Below, one piece after another: positions 12,401 to 26,470 of a stretch of DNA of 64,000 nt. This stretch comes from Lepturacanthus savala (Eukaryota; Chordata; Actinopteri; Scombriformes; Trichiuridae): positions 11,495,356 to 11,559,355 of the forward strand of contig CM060470.1 in assembly GCA_030544235.1 (NCBI GenBank). The letters are read 5' to 3'. The position numbers and the translations under genes are program-made. The number at the start of each line of letters is the position of its first letter. Within the stretch, counting starts at the first letter, position 1. The notes under the pieces are model-generated. The model saw nothing but the letters and a program-made list of their open reading frames with translations, made no database searches and was not told the DNA's origin.

Positions 12401-15400
12401 GCTTTTCTAACCATCCATTAGCCTTCTGATGCAATGAGCGAGAACAATGAAGTGATAGTTGCTGGAAATGAGCTTGTATACACCTATGTAGATAGAGTAT
12501 AGAGTGTATTTCTGATTAGTTTAAAGTCATCTTCATTAAAAAAAATGTTTTTTTCCCCAAAAATAAGGACATTTCTAAGTGACCCCAAACTTCTAAAAGG
12601 TAGTGTATTATATATATACACAGACTCTGCACTTCTGATTAGATACGATCACTCTCTCTGTCACCTCCAGCTGTGGCAGCTTTACAGACGCCGTCTGCTC
12701 AGCACCGGGCCCGGGCGACGTTAACACATCATCAAGATGAATCAGGAGGAGGAGGAGGAGTGATATGCGCTTACTACGGCTTCCCTGAAGGTGAAACATT
12801 TCAAATGTAGATTTTTAAGATCTCGTTAGGTTTACCCTTTATTAAACCTGCTGCTAAAACCCGGGCATTCAGCGCGCGTCGGCTTCCGCGCCGGACTGGG
12901 AAAGGACACTAACTTTAAAAGACGTTTGTTTCGCTCCTCACATGGTAATTGTGTTTTTTGCCGAGCGGTATCGATCCCCCCCGCCGCGTGCGCGTTAGCG
13001 CCACTCACCTTGAGCTTGCCTCCGCTCAGCTCCTCGCTCATCTTCAGCCGGGCATCAACCGTCCTCTTTAAGTCTCTCTGCAGACGGCGGCCAAAGTCCC
13101 TGAACATGGTGGAGCCTCCTGACAGAACAATGTTCTGCGGATTGAACAGAAAACAGCGACGGAAGGGGGGGGGGGGATTAGAATGCCAAAATCGCTTCCC
13201 ACTCCATCTTACTCGCCGGCCTCTCGTCTTTTCTGCGCGACGAGGCCAAACATTCAAACAAAAAGTTTCAAGGTTCCAACAAAAGACTTTCTACGGATGG
13301 GTTAAATGAATACAAACGGCAATATAAAGTCCTAGAAACCAACTACGACTGGCTGCAGTTTTTCCACTGTAGCTTTTTTTTAAATATTAGTGGACAAGTG
13401 TGAATGTCACCAAATAAGCCGTGTAATAACTTTACAAAAAGAATCCTTCACACTGGCTCACTGCAAACACACAATCATGCCATCATTGTAGATGTCAGCT
13501 TACCTTATAAAGAGGACGCCTGACATCAATAGGACAGTTCTGAATGACCTCGTCCACAACCTCGGAGATCGGCTGAGTGAAGTCGGGGTTGGCGAACTGT
13601 GAGGAAACCCAGAAGACGAGTCATTAATTTGTTAAGTATCTCATTAGAATAATTTAAGGGGACATAACAGGCACATTTCCATTTCTCTATTTATATTCTA
13701 GGGCTCTACCGGATTTTTTTTATTCATTCATTCATTCAAAATTTATCTTGCTCTTAAGGCAGACCCACAGTTCAGCCTCTGCCTGCAACAAGCTGCGGGA
13801 GCTCCTGTCTCTTTAAGGCCACCTGCGTTCTGATTGGTTACCTTTCAGTAGTTTTCCATTCTGTGAAAACTGAAATCATAACCGGTGAAAATATCTGGTA
13901 CAATTAGTCCAATATTGAGTAGAATTATCGTATCCCACTGGCAGAGAATTTAGCTTATTTCAAGTTTTTTTTTTCATTAATTTAATCAATCTAATCTTCT
14001 TTTGAGAAACTGCCAGTCTTGTTTTCTTAAAACAAGATCAACTTGACTGAAATAAAGAAAAACAAACTTGAAATAAGATAAATTATCTGCCAGTGGGATA
14101 AGATAATTCTACTCAATATTGGACTAATTAAAAAAGTCATTTTTGTAGCGTATCAGTTTTCTGTGTTCAAAGTCTTTTTTAAGCCAAACCTGAAATATAT
14201 GCATGAACACAAACAACCCATTTAATAACCTTAGCAACAAAGGATATACAGATATGGAAATAGTAGAGGTAACATTGCTGTCTTTTGCCTTGAAGGCTGC
14301 ATTTTTATATATATATTCACCGCAGATTTTGACACCCAAACTCATATTACAAGTGTTTTTTAATAATTTTCTGTTGTACGGGTTATGACGTATTAAACAT
14401 ACTCCTTTGTAACAGACTAACCTCTGGGTGGAAGAAGATCTCGGGCCCCAGGAAGCGCTCGTAGCCCACGTCGATGGTGAACTCCTTCTTGCTGATGCTG
14501 TTGATGCCGGTGTACTGCTTGATCCACTTGGAGCCGTCTGTGTCGTACTTGTTGAACTCTTTGACTAGATCTGGGCACACGTAGCTAAACCGCTCCTGAT
14601 GGGGGAGAACAGAGGTGAAACAGAGGCTTCGGTCATTCCCTTAACCTTCCTCTTGTGTTAGAACCGCTTCATTTCTTTTTATTTGCGTCAAGCATTTTTG
14701 ACTTTGTCAAGTACCCCTGGTTCAACAAAATGAAAAAATGTTTTCACTAAATTAAAAAATGTTGACCTTTGTGTTGTTAAGGTCAGTTTTGAGCCAGTTA
14801 TAAAAAAAAATATCTAACTATAAAGAACTGAAATCATAAGTGCACTAACAGCCAACTGACTTGTTCTATTGCTGAAAAAAATATTTTTAGCTTTTTTATT
14901 GAATAAATATGGCTGCAGAAATTGACTTGTAACACCATAGATAGATATTATATATAATAATATTGAAAATGTACTCAAGAACTAGGTTTCACTACCCCTC
15001 AGGAACAGCCAGATCACATTTTTTTATTTCTATATGATTCTCTTGACGTTCATTTTACCATTTGTTTTAATTTGAAATCGAGCGGCAGAGAGACATACCA
15101 AAAATATAAACCCATCCCAAAAATATTAAAAACAAATATTTCAATGGTTAACCTCTTAAACTCTAAGGTCCCCCCAGGGGGGGACCCTGGAGTTTTAAAG
15201 CTTAAATCCTTCTTGTTACGCCGACTAATAATCACCAATATGTTCATGTAATACACCAAAATGTCGACAAGAAACTCAGCTACAAATTTATTTTAACCAT
15301 TATTAGCTTTCAGTATTAGTAATTTTCAACCCAAATAGATGATTTTTTTGTTGGGCGGAGCAAATTTTTTCACTTTTTTCCTTCATTCTACCTGGATTTA

Positions 15401-15968
15401 CTTTAACACTGTACATTTTAAATTGATTCTGGGACTTCTACAACTATCCCACAGGTGTTAGCTTTATTTTAAGCCCAAGATCATTCAGAAAACCCCTGTA
15501 GTTGTGGAGATATACTACATTAAGTATGGGCATGTAATTTTCGGGAGGTAGACTGATAAATAGGCCTAGAGCTTAAGGGGTTAAGGAAGGTAACCTAACA
15601 GGGTAACCAAGAGATAAGAAACAAATTGGTTGAGAATGGTAGCAAGAGGAAGGTGAAAGCACAGCTGACATGCGTTAGTAACTAAAAAAAGGCAACAAGG
15701 TTGCAGCATCACTTATATTCTAATCCTTGTTTTTACACACACACACGCACCTAGTTGGAGTATTCTTCTTCTACTCGCCAATATATAAAAGCACATTTCA
15801 TTTTGGACTGTAATTGTTTTTTCCCCCTTCTCTGTCAAAGAATATGTCTGAGCGGAAGATGCAGTTTGGTGTATTTATGGTTACGATTTGCAGGGAGGCC
15901 TGTTCCATTCAGCGAACCGGGCAGCAGGGGGATTGACATGTACACACACACGACTGGCAGCGTGCACG

Positions 15969-16019
<51 letters not shown>

Positions 16020-19000
16020 CCCCCCCCCCGTAGCCGATGCTTGGAACTTGAGCTCACATGCTACTTGTTTGTATGTCACAAGGTAACGTGGAACGGTCCT
16101 TGACACCAAGAACCGCGTCTGAGATAACAAGCTGCTAAATAAACATGGGGGAACGGTGGGGAATCGTGGTGAATGATTAAAACGCGGTGATTGACAGCAG
16201 GAGCAGTATTCAAACCGTGTCCATTTCTGACCTCGGAAGTTGAAGGGGCATCAATTCCGTGCATGCCGTCACGCAGAGACGTTTGGTCTATAGCGTCGGA
16301 TCTCAATCCCAATTTGGGAGTTGCCGTTAATTATCAGGAGCTAAAAACAAACAACCTTTGAAGGACAGGCTGCATGTAACTGGTGGACTCATACTGCCAC
16401 CTGCTGTTGCTCATGGAGAAAAACAACGGATGTTCCTGTCTCACATTAAACTTTCAAAAACCACAGAATTTACTCACTTCTCCATAGTGAAGTCAGCCAA
16501 TAATTCTATGTAGCTTTCATGACTAAGCCATTTACCATATAATGAATTAGTTACTCTAATCGTAAACATCCTCCTTTCTTAATTATTGAAATTTCACTCA
16601 ATGGTCATAAGCGGCATGAAGCTGAGGGTAACATGAAGTGAAAGGTGAGACAAGTAAAAAAGAAGGTGTGCTTAAAAATGCCCCCAAAAAAGCAACAAGT
16701 TGTGATCTTAATATTAGAAGGTTATACACTACTGTTCAAAAGTTTGGGGTCACTTAGAAATGTCCTTATTTTTGACAGAAAAGCACTGTTTTTTTCAATG
16801 AAGAAAACTAATCAGATGACTATCAAATGACTATTCTAGCTGCAAATGTCTGGTTTTTGGTGCAATATCTACATAAGTGTATAGAGGCCCGTTTCCAGCA
16901 ACTATCACTCCAGTGTTCTAATGGTGCAATGTGTTCGCTCATTGCGTCAGAAGGCTAATGGATGATTAGAAAACCCTTGTTCAATCATGTTAGCACAAGT
17001 GAAAACAGTTTGGCTGGTTAGAGAAGCTAGAAAACTGACCTTCCTTTGAGCGTGTTGAGTATCTGGAGCATCACATTTGTTGGCTCACAAATCATTATTC
17101 CTAATCTTGTCAGTTATTTCACAACCATGAGTTGTGTTTCAATTCATAGAAAACACAAAACTGTCTGGGTGACCCCAAACTTGTGAACGGTAGCGTACAC
17201 TGTATCCCACAGATGACACGGGGAATGACTTATTTCATTTGAATGGGTGTCGGGGAGGTATCCAAAGAAAGAACAAGTGGCTGATGGGAAACGTAGGCGA
17301 GGACCCACCTTGACTGCCTTGGCTGTCTCCAGCGACTGCTCCGGCGGGATGCCCACCTCCCTCTCCCTCAGGAGCTGCTGGGTGAAGTAGGTGATGTCTC
17401 TTCCCGCGATGGGGATGTGCTTTATACAGCTGCCAATAACGTAACCTTCAGCCTGAGGGAGACAGACGGGAAAGGTTAGGAAAAGGAGGCTGATGTCACA
17501 TAGCGTGCAGCTTCATAAGAAAAACACAAAAAGGCAGAGTCTTACAGCTGCTACTGCTGGATTTTCCTCAACGGATTAGTGCACCGCGAGGCCCTCTACA
17601 TATCCAGTGTTATGTTTGGCTCATTTCTTTGTGCATATTCAGCAGTGGCCGCAGACATGCTGATTCAGTCGACCAGTATCTAAATGTATTCTGCAAGCAC
17701 ATTTCCTACAAGCTGAGTAATTCCTTCCAACCCCTGAAACACTGTGGCCTAGTTTAAAAGCTCAACACTATCCTGTTACTGAACTGGTAGACAGGTGGAA
17801 ATGTTGTTAAAAAAAACGCACACCGCTTTTGCAGAGTAGGAAAAAGCTACTGAAGTCTAGGATGGTCAAACTGCAGCTAAATTTAAAATGCTTTAAAATA
17901 TGCTATAAATTAGGCAACGCAAAAAAAAAAAAGAAAGAAAGCCACAGAAGTACCAAGAATAGTGCGTGTCGTATAACACTGTTTATGTTCTGCATTTTCC
18001 ACTTTAGCGCAAAGCGGCGCTATGGTTTGTGGAAAATGACGCCCATATGTGTCGCGGCCGTTCACCCGCTCCTTTAACAACCTCCCGTCTACGAGACGCT
18101 GGAACTAGGCTGCGGGAATCTGCTCCCATTCGGCATCAGTAAGGTCCGCATCTGATAAGATCTGGCCTGCACTTAGTGTCCCAGCTCATCCCAGAGGGAC
18201 CCGACAGGGTTGAAATCAGGCCAGTCGAGTTCTACCACTTCCGGACTGGATAAACCATTTCTTTATCGACTTGTCATGTTGGAAGAGGGGAAGTTGGAAG
18301 CTTCCTATACTTTAAAACAGTGTTTTTTAAAAGTGGTGAAAAACTCATGGGGAGATAGAATGCACAAATAGATTTAAATTAATTAACATAAATGGGAAAG
18401 TAATACACAAATACATTTATTTTATGAATTAATTGAATAGAAAGTTAAATGAATATGGACATTTACTGGTATACTAATTTATGTAAGGAGTCATTTATTT
18501 ATATATTCTTGATTATGGCACTTCTAGTTTGTGTGACTTGATGTCAAAAGGTTTGAGAGGCGAGTGGCGTTTTTTGTGCGCCTGTAAAAACGGCAAAACT
18601 CACCACGGGGATGACGTGGGTGACGCCGTCTCCGCTGTCGATGACGGTGCCCGTCAGCGTCCTCTCGCCCACCTGTCTGGACGTCCAGGAGGCGGCTAGA
18701 GCGAGCACGGCCTGATGTTTGCACACAAACACACGGGGGGGAAACGTCACACTGTTAAAACTGCACGGTATATTCACACACAGTGGCTACAGAAAGTATT
18801 TCGACCCCCTTCAATGTTCCACTCTTTATTATATTGCAGCCATTTGCGAGAAGTTCATATTTCCCTCAACAATATACACAAAGCAACACATATTGACAGA
18901 AAACCAAAAAAAAAGACATTTTTAACCCTTTTGGGGTCAGAAGAGTTAAGGGATTGATCCGCTGTACGTGTAGATTATTCTGTGAAGCTGATAAACTAAG

Positions 19001-22000
19001 CACACACAGTATTTTTTATACACACACTACACATCCTAGCATGAGGCTGACCTGCACAGCGATGTACAGCCCCGGAACGTTGAAGGACTCAAACATGATC
19101 TCAGCTGTGTACTCTCGGTTTTCTGGTGTGTTCAGAGGAGGCTCCGTCTGCAAACAGAGAATAAAGAGCACATGCAGAGTTGTTATGTAACGGCCACATT
19201 CAGGCTTAACGGGAGCGTGCTGCAACGAGCTCACTGGTACTATGATGTCAGCGGGCCTACTGCCGTAAAGTGAAGTGTGAATTACACGGTTTGTAGTTTT
19301 ACTGGCCCCGATTAGATCAGATTAAATTAGAAAAGTCGTTATCGTCCCCAGGGGGCGATTGGGTTTGCAGCAGTAGTCGACGAGGGCCGGCAACACGCGC
19401 AAACAGAAAAAAAAAACGCGGATGCAGGAATCAAGAGTCTTACCAGGAGGAAGTAGTGATCCTCAGGCTCAGCCCTCAGGTACTTGAAGATGATCTGCTC
19501 CATGAAGCGCTCCATTAAGTCCCAGTCCTCCACAATCCCATGACGGATCGGCCACTGTTGGCATAAAGGTGCAATTAATTAGAACGTGGCGGTTGCGGAA
19601 AGATGTTCACCCTTTTCGGCCTGCCTTCGTGAATTCAATTACGTCCCCCCTTAAACCTGCATCGAGATTATCTTTAAAAGCCTCATGACGATTGTGTGAA
19701 CTGTAAAGGTTCTGTGCCGGTGCCCCGTAAAAGGACTAAAGCGTAAAACTAAAATGAGCAGGAGCCTGTGCTGGAAGTTGCCAAGCAGGCTTTAGTTTTC
19801 TCTGTTTGTGGTTGAAAGTGTTGCAGCAACAGAGTCTAAAATGCACAGCATGTGAGAAACTGCAACTTCGCCTTGAATTGCCTTCACCGCAGCAGACGTT
19901 TTGATATGAAGAATAAAAAGCAAAGTAAATTAATAATTTCGGTTCAGGGTACAATTCCGGCTACTCAATATGGCGGCAGAGGAAAAAAGCAGGTAAACAC
20001 AGGTGCAACCGGTGATACTAATAAAGATCCATTCGGTTCAAACAGATTTAGGGTGCTGTTGGAAAGGCTTGGCTACAGTAACGCTGCATTTCAATAAAGT
20101 GAATAAAGTCCAGTGGTGTATATCACCCACAATGCTTTGCGGTCGTACAAGAAAAGAAGATTTGGTACAAGAAAATAGTGGACATATTACATTTATCTGC
20201 AGAACCTCCCTTGAATAACTCTGCAGGTGTTTCTGATGATTTGCACATAACAGGATAGTGCTAGAACCACATACTGCTGGCCAACCCTTAAAAGTGCAGA
20301 AGGCTAACTGCATTTCATTTTTCTCCCTGACCCTGACCCCGCCCACTTTCCCCTCAGCTCTTTAAGTGACCTCCGTCGCATGTTGTTGCATGGGGCCGAG
20401 GGGGAAGTGGATGAGGGGAAATGAAACCAATAATTAAACGCAGCTTAAATTGACCTGATATTAAATAGTATCATTGGTAACACTTTTGTGCATTGCATTG
20501 TGGGAGAATAGTGTCTAACAACAGCACATTGTAGAAACAGATCCTTTTTTTTAAGTTCAGTTTCCTTATTTTGCGATGATGCGGTTATTGTTACGGCTCT
20601 GCTGCTGTATGGACTTTACTTGATTTGGGCTTTTGTTTTTAGTCTGAACTACATACTCAAACCCCGCTTAATGTGTGTGTGTGTTGTAGAAGTGGGACAC
20701 GGTTCTGACTGGTTCACTGGGACACCTAAATGGAGCAGAGTCATCGTTGATGATGCTAGCTGCACCTGTGCTTTGAGGCTACTGCTGATGCATTTTTTTT
20801 TGTCCTTACACGTTAATACCTGCTACTGAAGGTTGAGCGGGGCGGGAACAATTGCATTCCAGCAAAGTCACAGAACAAACTACACGTGGAATTATCTTAT
20901 ATTGTGCATTATCTTCATTTTATCTCTTTGATAACATACAGAAAGTATTTGCCTCAAGTTTAGGTCACCTGGTTTCTACAAATCATTTATAAAGACCGAC
21001 TGTGTCTGACAGAAAAAATGCTTAAAGCAATAAAAAAAAACAATATTTAAAAACTACAGGATGTCATTGATCCCGAGGCCACATCACATTGTGTTCATCC
21101 CTGGTAAAGCCACCTCCTCATTTAGGTGATAAAAAAAATATATATATATAGATATATCAACATCTATAACCTGCTTTTTGTTTACAGATTCCATTACAGT
21201 ATATGTAATAGCATTTGTAAAGAATACTCCAGTCCGATGAAGGAGCAAACACTTGAAAAGTAATTGCTTGGCGAGCAAAGCGCTCGCCATCAAATACCTT
21301 CGTGGAATATGTGGGCTTGTCTACCGCTTCATCCCCGATGTAGAAATCCAAGTCATCCACCCCCTTCATCATCCTCCGCTGGGCCTGGTCTCCAACCTTG
21401 GCTGACTCTTTGATGGCGATACCTGACGAGAAAAGTCAAATTCATTAGAGAGCAACGGTTGGCAGGGGAGAAACTTTATATAAAAAAAACTTTTTGTGCA
21501 ATTTGCTGGTGAATAAGTCAGTAACGATTAAGAATTATTTAATACTTGGATCGCTTTAAGAGAAAAACCTGATAAGAATCTCCAGGAATAGGAGGAAGTC
21601 AAACTTGGACTTACAGGTCCTTAAAGGTCCAAAAAAAAAATTAAGAAGAAATCGAAACGTTTCGTTGTGGTCACTTTTGGGCGTCTCTAGTGAAATACTC
21701 ACATGATGGAACGATGAACTGTGGCTCTGTGTTCCCTGCATACCCCAGTTTGGTGTAACTGCAAGAGAAAAAAAAAATATATATAGTCACATTTCACTCT
21801 AGAGAGGCTGCGTCTTCTGGACAAAAACGGAGCCGCGGCGGGGCTGCTGCTGCTACATTTGTATGCAAGGACTCTCGCCGCGGCAGAGATTACTTTAGGC
21901 TGCTATCGTTTTGATCAATGCCATCACTGTCCTTTCGGCAGATCGGTCGGTTGCCAGAAGCAGAAGCAGTTTACTAATGTGAGGCCATTCAAAAGCCCAT

Positions 22001-25000
22001 TCATGTAGTATTTGGAAACTGGGGGGGGGGGGGGGGACTATTCGTAATAGTCAAAGAAAATAATCACATCTGTATAAACTGACAGCAATCCTTAATGTAA
22101 ACTTTGCTGTGAATCAGCACAAGCTGCAAAACTTTATTTATGCAACAACACAAAAAAAAAGTCAGCAAAAACCTCGACGAGCTCGAAAAGAGCAAAAGAA
22201 AATAGTGTTAAAAGTTTCCAATAATAATTATGAAAACGCAACATTTTAAGCATTCCGCCGTGGCATCAAAGGCTGGGTCCTTCCATGTCCCCGGCTCCGT
22301 GGAAACGGTGTTCCGCGAGGCACATGCTAACCAGATGTATTCCCGGCTGGAGCCGGCCCAGACAGCGCTCCCATACTTCCTGCAAACGGGGCCCGGGAGG
22401 GGGGGGGGGCCTGATAGAGGACGCTGCCGACGGCCGCCAGATCACTCTGGGCATAAACAGGCCACATCCTGGTCATAATAGTGGCTCCTTTGAATCCAAC
22501 TTTTTAAAAAAAAAAAAAAAAAAGAGAAGAAAGAAAGCAAGCGGGGAGGGCCACATCAGCAGTCTTTTATGAGCAAACTTTGTGCTCAATTCGGTGGAAA
22601 ATGTTGGTTTATCGTGACAAGCGTCATAAATATTTAGTACAACTTTAGTTGTCTTATTTAGTACAAATCTACAACCGCGGGATTTGACCTAGAACCGGTT
22701 CACGGGAGCTTTTATGCTCGCCACCACTGAAGGGGTTCTTTTTCACAAATAATTGGAAAACGGTGAATTGCAATTTTTATGGGTTAGAGTTACAGTGTGC
22801 GCCTTTGTTATTCCCGTGCAGGGGACTGCTGCCGCTTTGATGCAAAAACACGACTGCAACAACCTTTTCTCACCTGGTTTGTCATTTTACGGCCACGCAA
22901 TATAGACAAACGCTATTTTCTCGGGTTCTAAAAGGGATTCTAAAATATAGCTCGACTCTTATAGTCCCTGCCAAACGTACAGACTTCGATTTTTAGATCG
23001 ACTGCGATCTAATGGATTTGATGAGAGAGTCATTTACAAATCTGACATGGAAACAAAAGACATTTAAGCAAAGCAAACGTACATGAATTGTAAAACACAT
23101 TGTGTTTTGGGAATACAGTTATATGGTCCAATCTGGCAACTCCACCTATTTGTCAGGAAGAAACCCTTGAAAAAACACAAGGACGGCATGCAAAGCCCGC
23201 AGAGAAAGAAGCTGGGACGGCCGGGGTTCGAACCCGGGACTTTTGTGCCTGTGAGGCGATATTGCAAACCACTAAACCTCCATGCTGTCGAGCACGCAGA
23301 AAAAACAGGGAAAACGACAGAGCTGCCTATGTTGATTTCTAAAAAGGTGCAGCCTGGAGACACTACGGAGAGAACACGGACCGGATCATGTTCAAATACG
23401 GTAAAAAACCGCAGAAAGAGAAAGAACTGGCAGGTCCGATATGTGTTGCACTGCTGCTAAATATAGTTGAAATCTACACTGCTTTTGTGCCTTGTGACTT
23501 ACTATAATTTGCCGTGTTACCACTTTTGACCTGATGGTTTGGATCGACCTCTTAAAGGACCGGTTCACGATTTTGGAAGATCTGTTTTAAAGCAAGTCCG
23601 GTGTCCATTTGAACACCGACAATCCTTCTACCTGTGAGCTTATCTGACGATTATATGAATTTTCGGAAGTCCAAATTAAAAACATCATGAAAATATCTTC
23701 CGGGCTTTTAAGTACATTTTTTTGTTACTAACTACATGGAAACTGTCCAAAATAGTGTCCTAATAGTAAACTGGTGATCTTTGGGTTGTGGATTGTTGTT
23801 GTGGAACTATTTAAATAGTCGTTAGTTGCAACCCTACTTGCATTGACCAATCATCAGGAACAGAGCTTTTAATGGCTCGTATGAACAGGAGGAACGGTTA
23901 CAGCAAGAAAAACATATTTCACCCTACAGATGGATACTAGACCTTTCCCCCCCGGGACAGATTTAATAGTTTATCAACCTTTAAACGCATAATCAATGTG
24001 AAGCTGCTGCTGCTGAGCCGCCGATGTGGTCGTGTCAGCATCTCCTGGTCCTTCCACCTTGATTTATATAACATCCGGAACTTCAGCATAAATTAAAAAA
24101 AAAAAAAAGCTTTATTTTACGATTGCTATTGCTGTGACTACGATAGCAGCCGTTTTGTCAGTATAATCCGAAACAGCACGGATTGGCATTCAGACAACAG
24201 CTGCCTCATGACGGTAGCAGAAAAAAAAAAACGATGGCTGACAGCAACAGAATTTTGCAGCAGCCTTCTAAACAACATTCATACCACAGAACAGTCCCAG
24301 CTTGTCTCCCTCAACTTGCCTCAACAGGCTTAACATACACCCAGATTTCTGACAGTGGACATCATTTGCACAGGACGGCTACAATGTGATTTTACTGTAA
24401 TTTCCAGTAATCTTAAACCTTTCTGTCTTTAGCCGAATGAGATATTTGTCCAAACTGTAGGTGGACCTCACCGTATGACCCGTAATTTGTACCCGTGATG
24501 ACTCAGTGGTGATTGCAGCCTTGTGTTGTGACATTTCAACTGTGTGCTTAAGACGGATGAAGAATGACTCCACCCGAACTGCAACACCTTAGATGTGATA
24601 AGAGAGCCTTGGACCTACGCGGCGCAACGCTAGTTTGGCACAAAACCTGGACGCGGACGTGCTTGGCGGGTCGAGTAGTATCTTCTAATAATAGACCAGT
24701 ATAGAAGGTTAATGTGTGAAAAAGGAAGTGGAGTTGTCACAGTTTTGGACGTCATAAGCATGACTCAGACAGCTGCTGCGCTCCCTCCGCCACTACATCT
24801 GCCGATAGCCTGTACTCCCCGGGCCGAGCCGCAAAGTGAGCAGCATGTCGCCGTTTTCCACTTGAAAGAAAAGAGTCATTGTAAATCTCAGCCTGCGTTT
24901 AAGCTGCCGCTTCATAATCAAAAGTGTTACTTCTGCAGATAGATGTATGAAGAGGAAAAAGAAAAGAAAAAAAAAAAGACGACAGGAAGTTGTGCAGCCA

Positions 25001-26431
25001 TTCACATTGGAAGGTATGCGCGATGATGACTTAAAGGCTTGGCCGGAACACAGAAGCCATCTGCTCGTGGGGAGCGAAACTGGCGCGGGCTAACCTACTT
25101 CTCAGCAGCACTTTTCTCCTCTGCAGTCCCAGTATAGATCAGAAGCAGCAGACTGGTTAACAGCCTGGAGGGTGGAGGGGGGGGCGGGATGCGTGGAGAG
25201 AGGTATGCGGCGTGAGGAGTGACGAGTTCAAGCCTCTACATGAATGCAACGTGAACCACTTTTATGCCCCCCCAAATCTAATTGAGCATTCCTGTCATGC
25301 TGAGTACTGTTATTTTTTGGGGGCAAATCTACACGTCCACATCGGTTTAAAAAGACATCTGGGATACTCAAAGCGAGAATCGCTCGTGGCAAACAGTAAG
25401 CTTACACACATCGAAAAGGTGTAGAAAACTAGGGAATGTCTTTCAGATGCTCAAAGTGATTTAAAACTCCTTTTTAAAAAGAAAAAAAACACACAATCAA
25501 GAAGTGAAAATCTATCAAACACCAAAGCAGGACATTATGGTTAATATGGACACAGATCAATATAAACTGCAGGAGGAGCAATTAGAATATTTACCCCTGG
25601 AGAGTTTTGTCTGTCTTTTAAGAATGCAATTAATACAATACAGAATATTAATTAATTTAAAATAATAAAATCTACATTTAAAAAGTAACTACAGCTGTCA
25701 ATGACTTTAGTGCTGCAGGAAGAGCATTATTTCCCTCTGAAATGGAGTGGAAGTATAAAGTATCCTCAGGTTTAAAATACTCAAGTAAAGTGCAAGTACT
25801 TTGGTATATAAACTCGGGATTTAGTTCAGAAAATATATAATAAGCAGCCCGGTTAAGTGAGGAGAAAAATGTGAGAAGTAAATAAGAAAAAAAAACACGC
25901 TCCGATGCCGAGAAACGACCATATATGGAGTAAAAAGCGTGAATGAGGAAGTGTAGGCTGTATAGGAAGTAGTAGTGCGCATGCTCACATCCACACGGAT
26001 GAGCGAAAAGAAGAAAAAAAAAGATTCAACGATTTGCACATATCATCTTTACACGTCAGGGTGGCAAATCTCATAGATTCAAATGAATTGTTGCTGCCAA
26101 AATGAATGAGAACAGCTGCGAGGTACAAAAAAAAAGCTGCCTCGGTCTTGCAACAGAAGCACAAACACACATACACAATTAAGCTAGCTAGTTTTTTAAT
26201 GCAAAAATATGGAAGACAGCTAGAGGGAACTAGCTACCGAGCAGAGTATAACGCACAGAATAAACGGTGACTGCACTTTAGAGCAAATGACCTGACGGGT
26301 TTATCCGCAAATTAAGACGGTGCATAATAATAATAGTACTGTTTATAATGATAGCTTTTCGTTAGCATGTTAGCTCGCAGTCTGTGTGTGTGTAGGTAAG
26401 TGTGTGTTCGCGTCTGTGTGTGTGTGTGTGT

Positions 26432-26470
<39 letters not shown>

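Noticed and set aside
15755..16130. Frames rich in Cys-Val or His-Thr
   Set aside because: Direct translation of the (GT)n/(CA)n microsatellite.
22230..22572. GC-rich frames in actr3 intron 1
   Set aside because: Open in several frames on both strands, interrupted by a G-run and a poly(A) tract, and no family resemblance.
23215..23275. Possible tRNA gene
   Set aside because: Good B-box arm but no complete cloverleaf, and the following sequence is a SINE tail.
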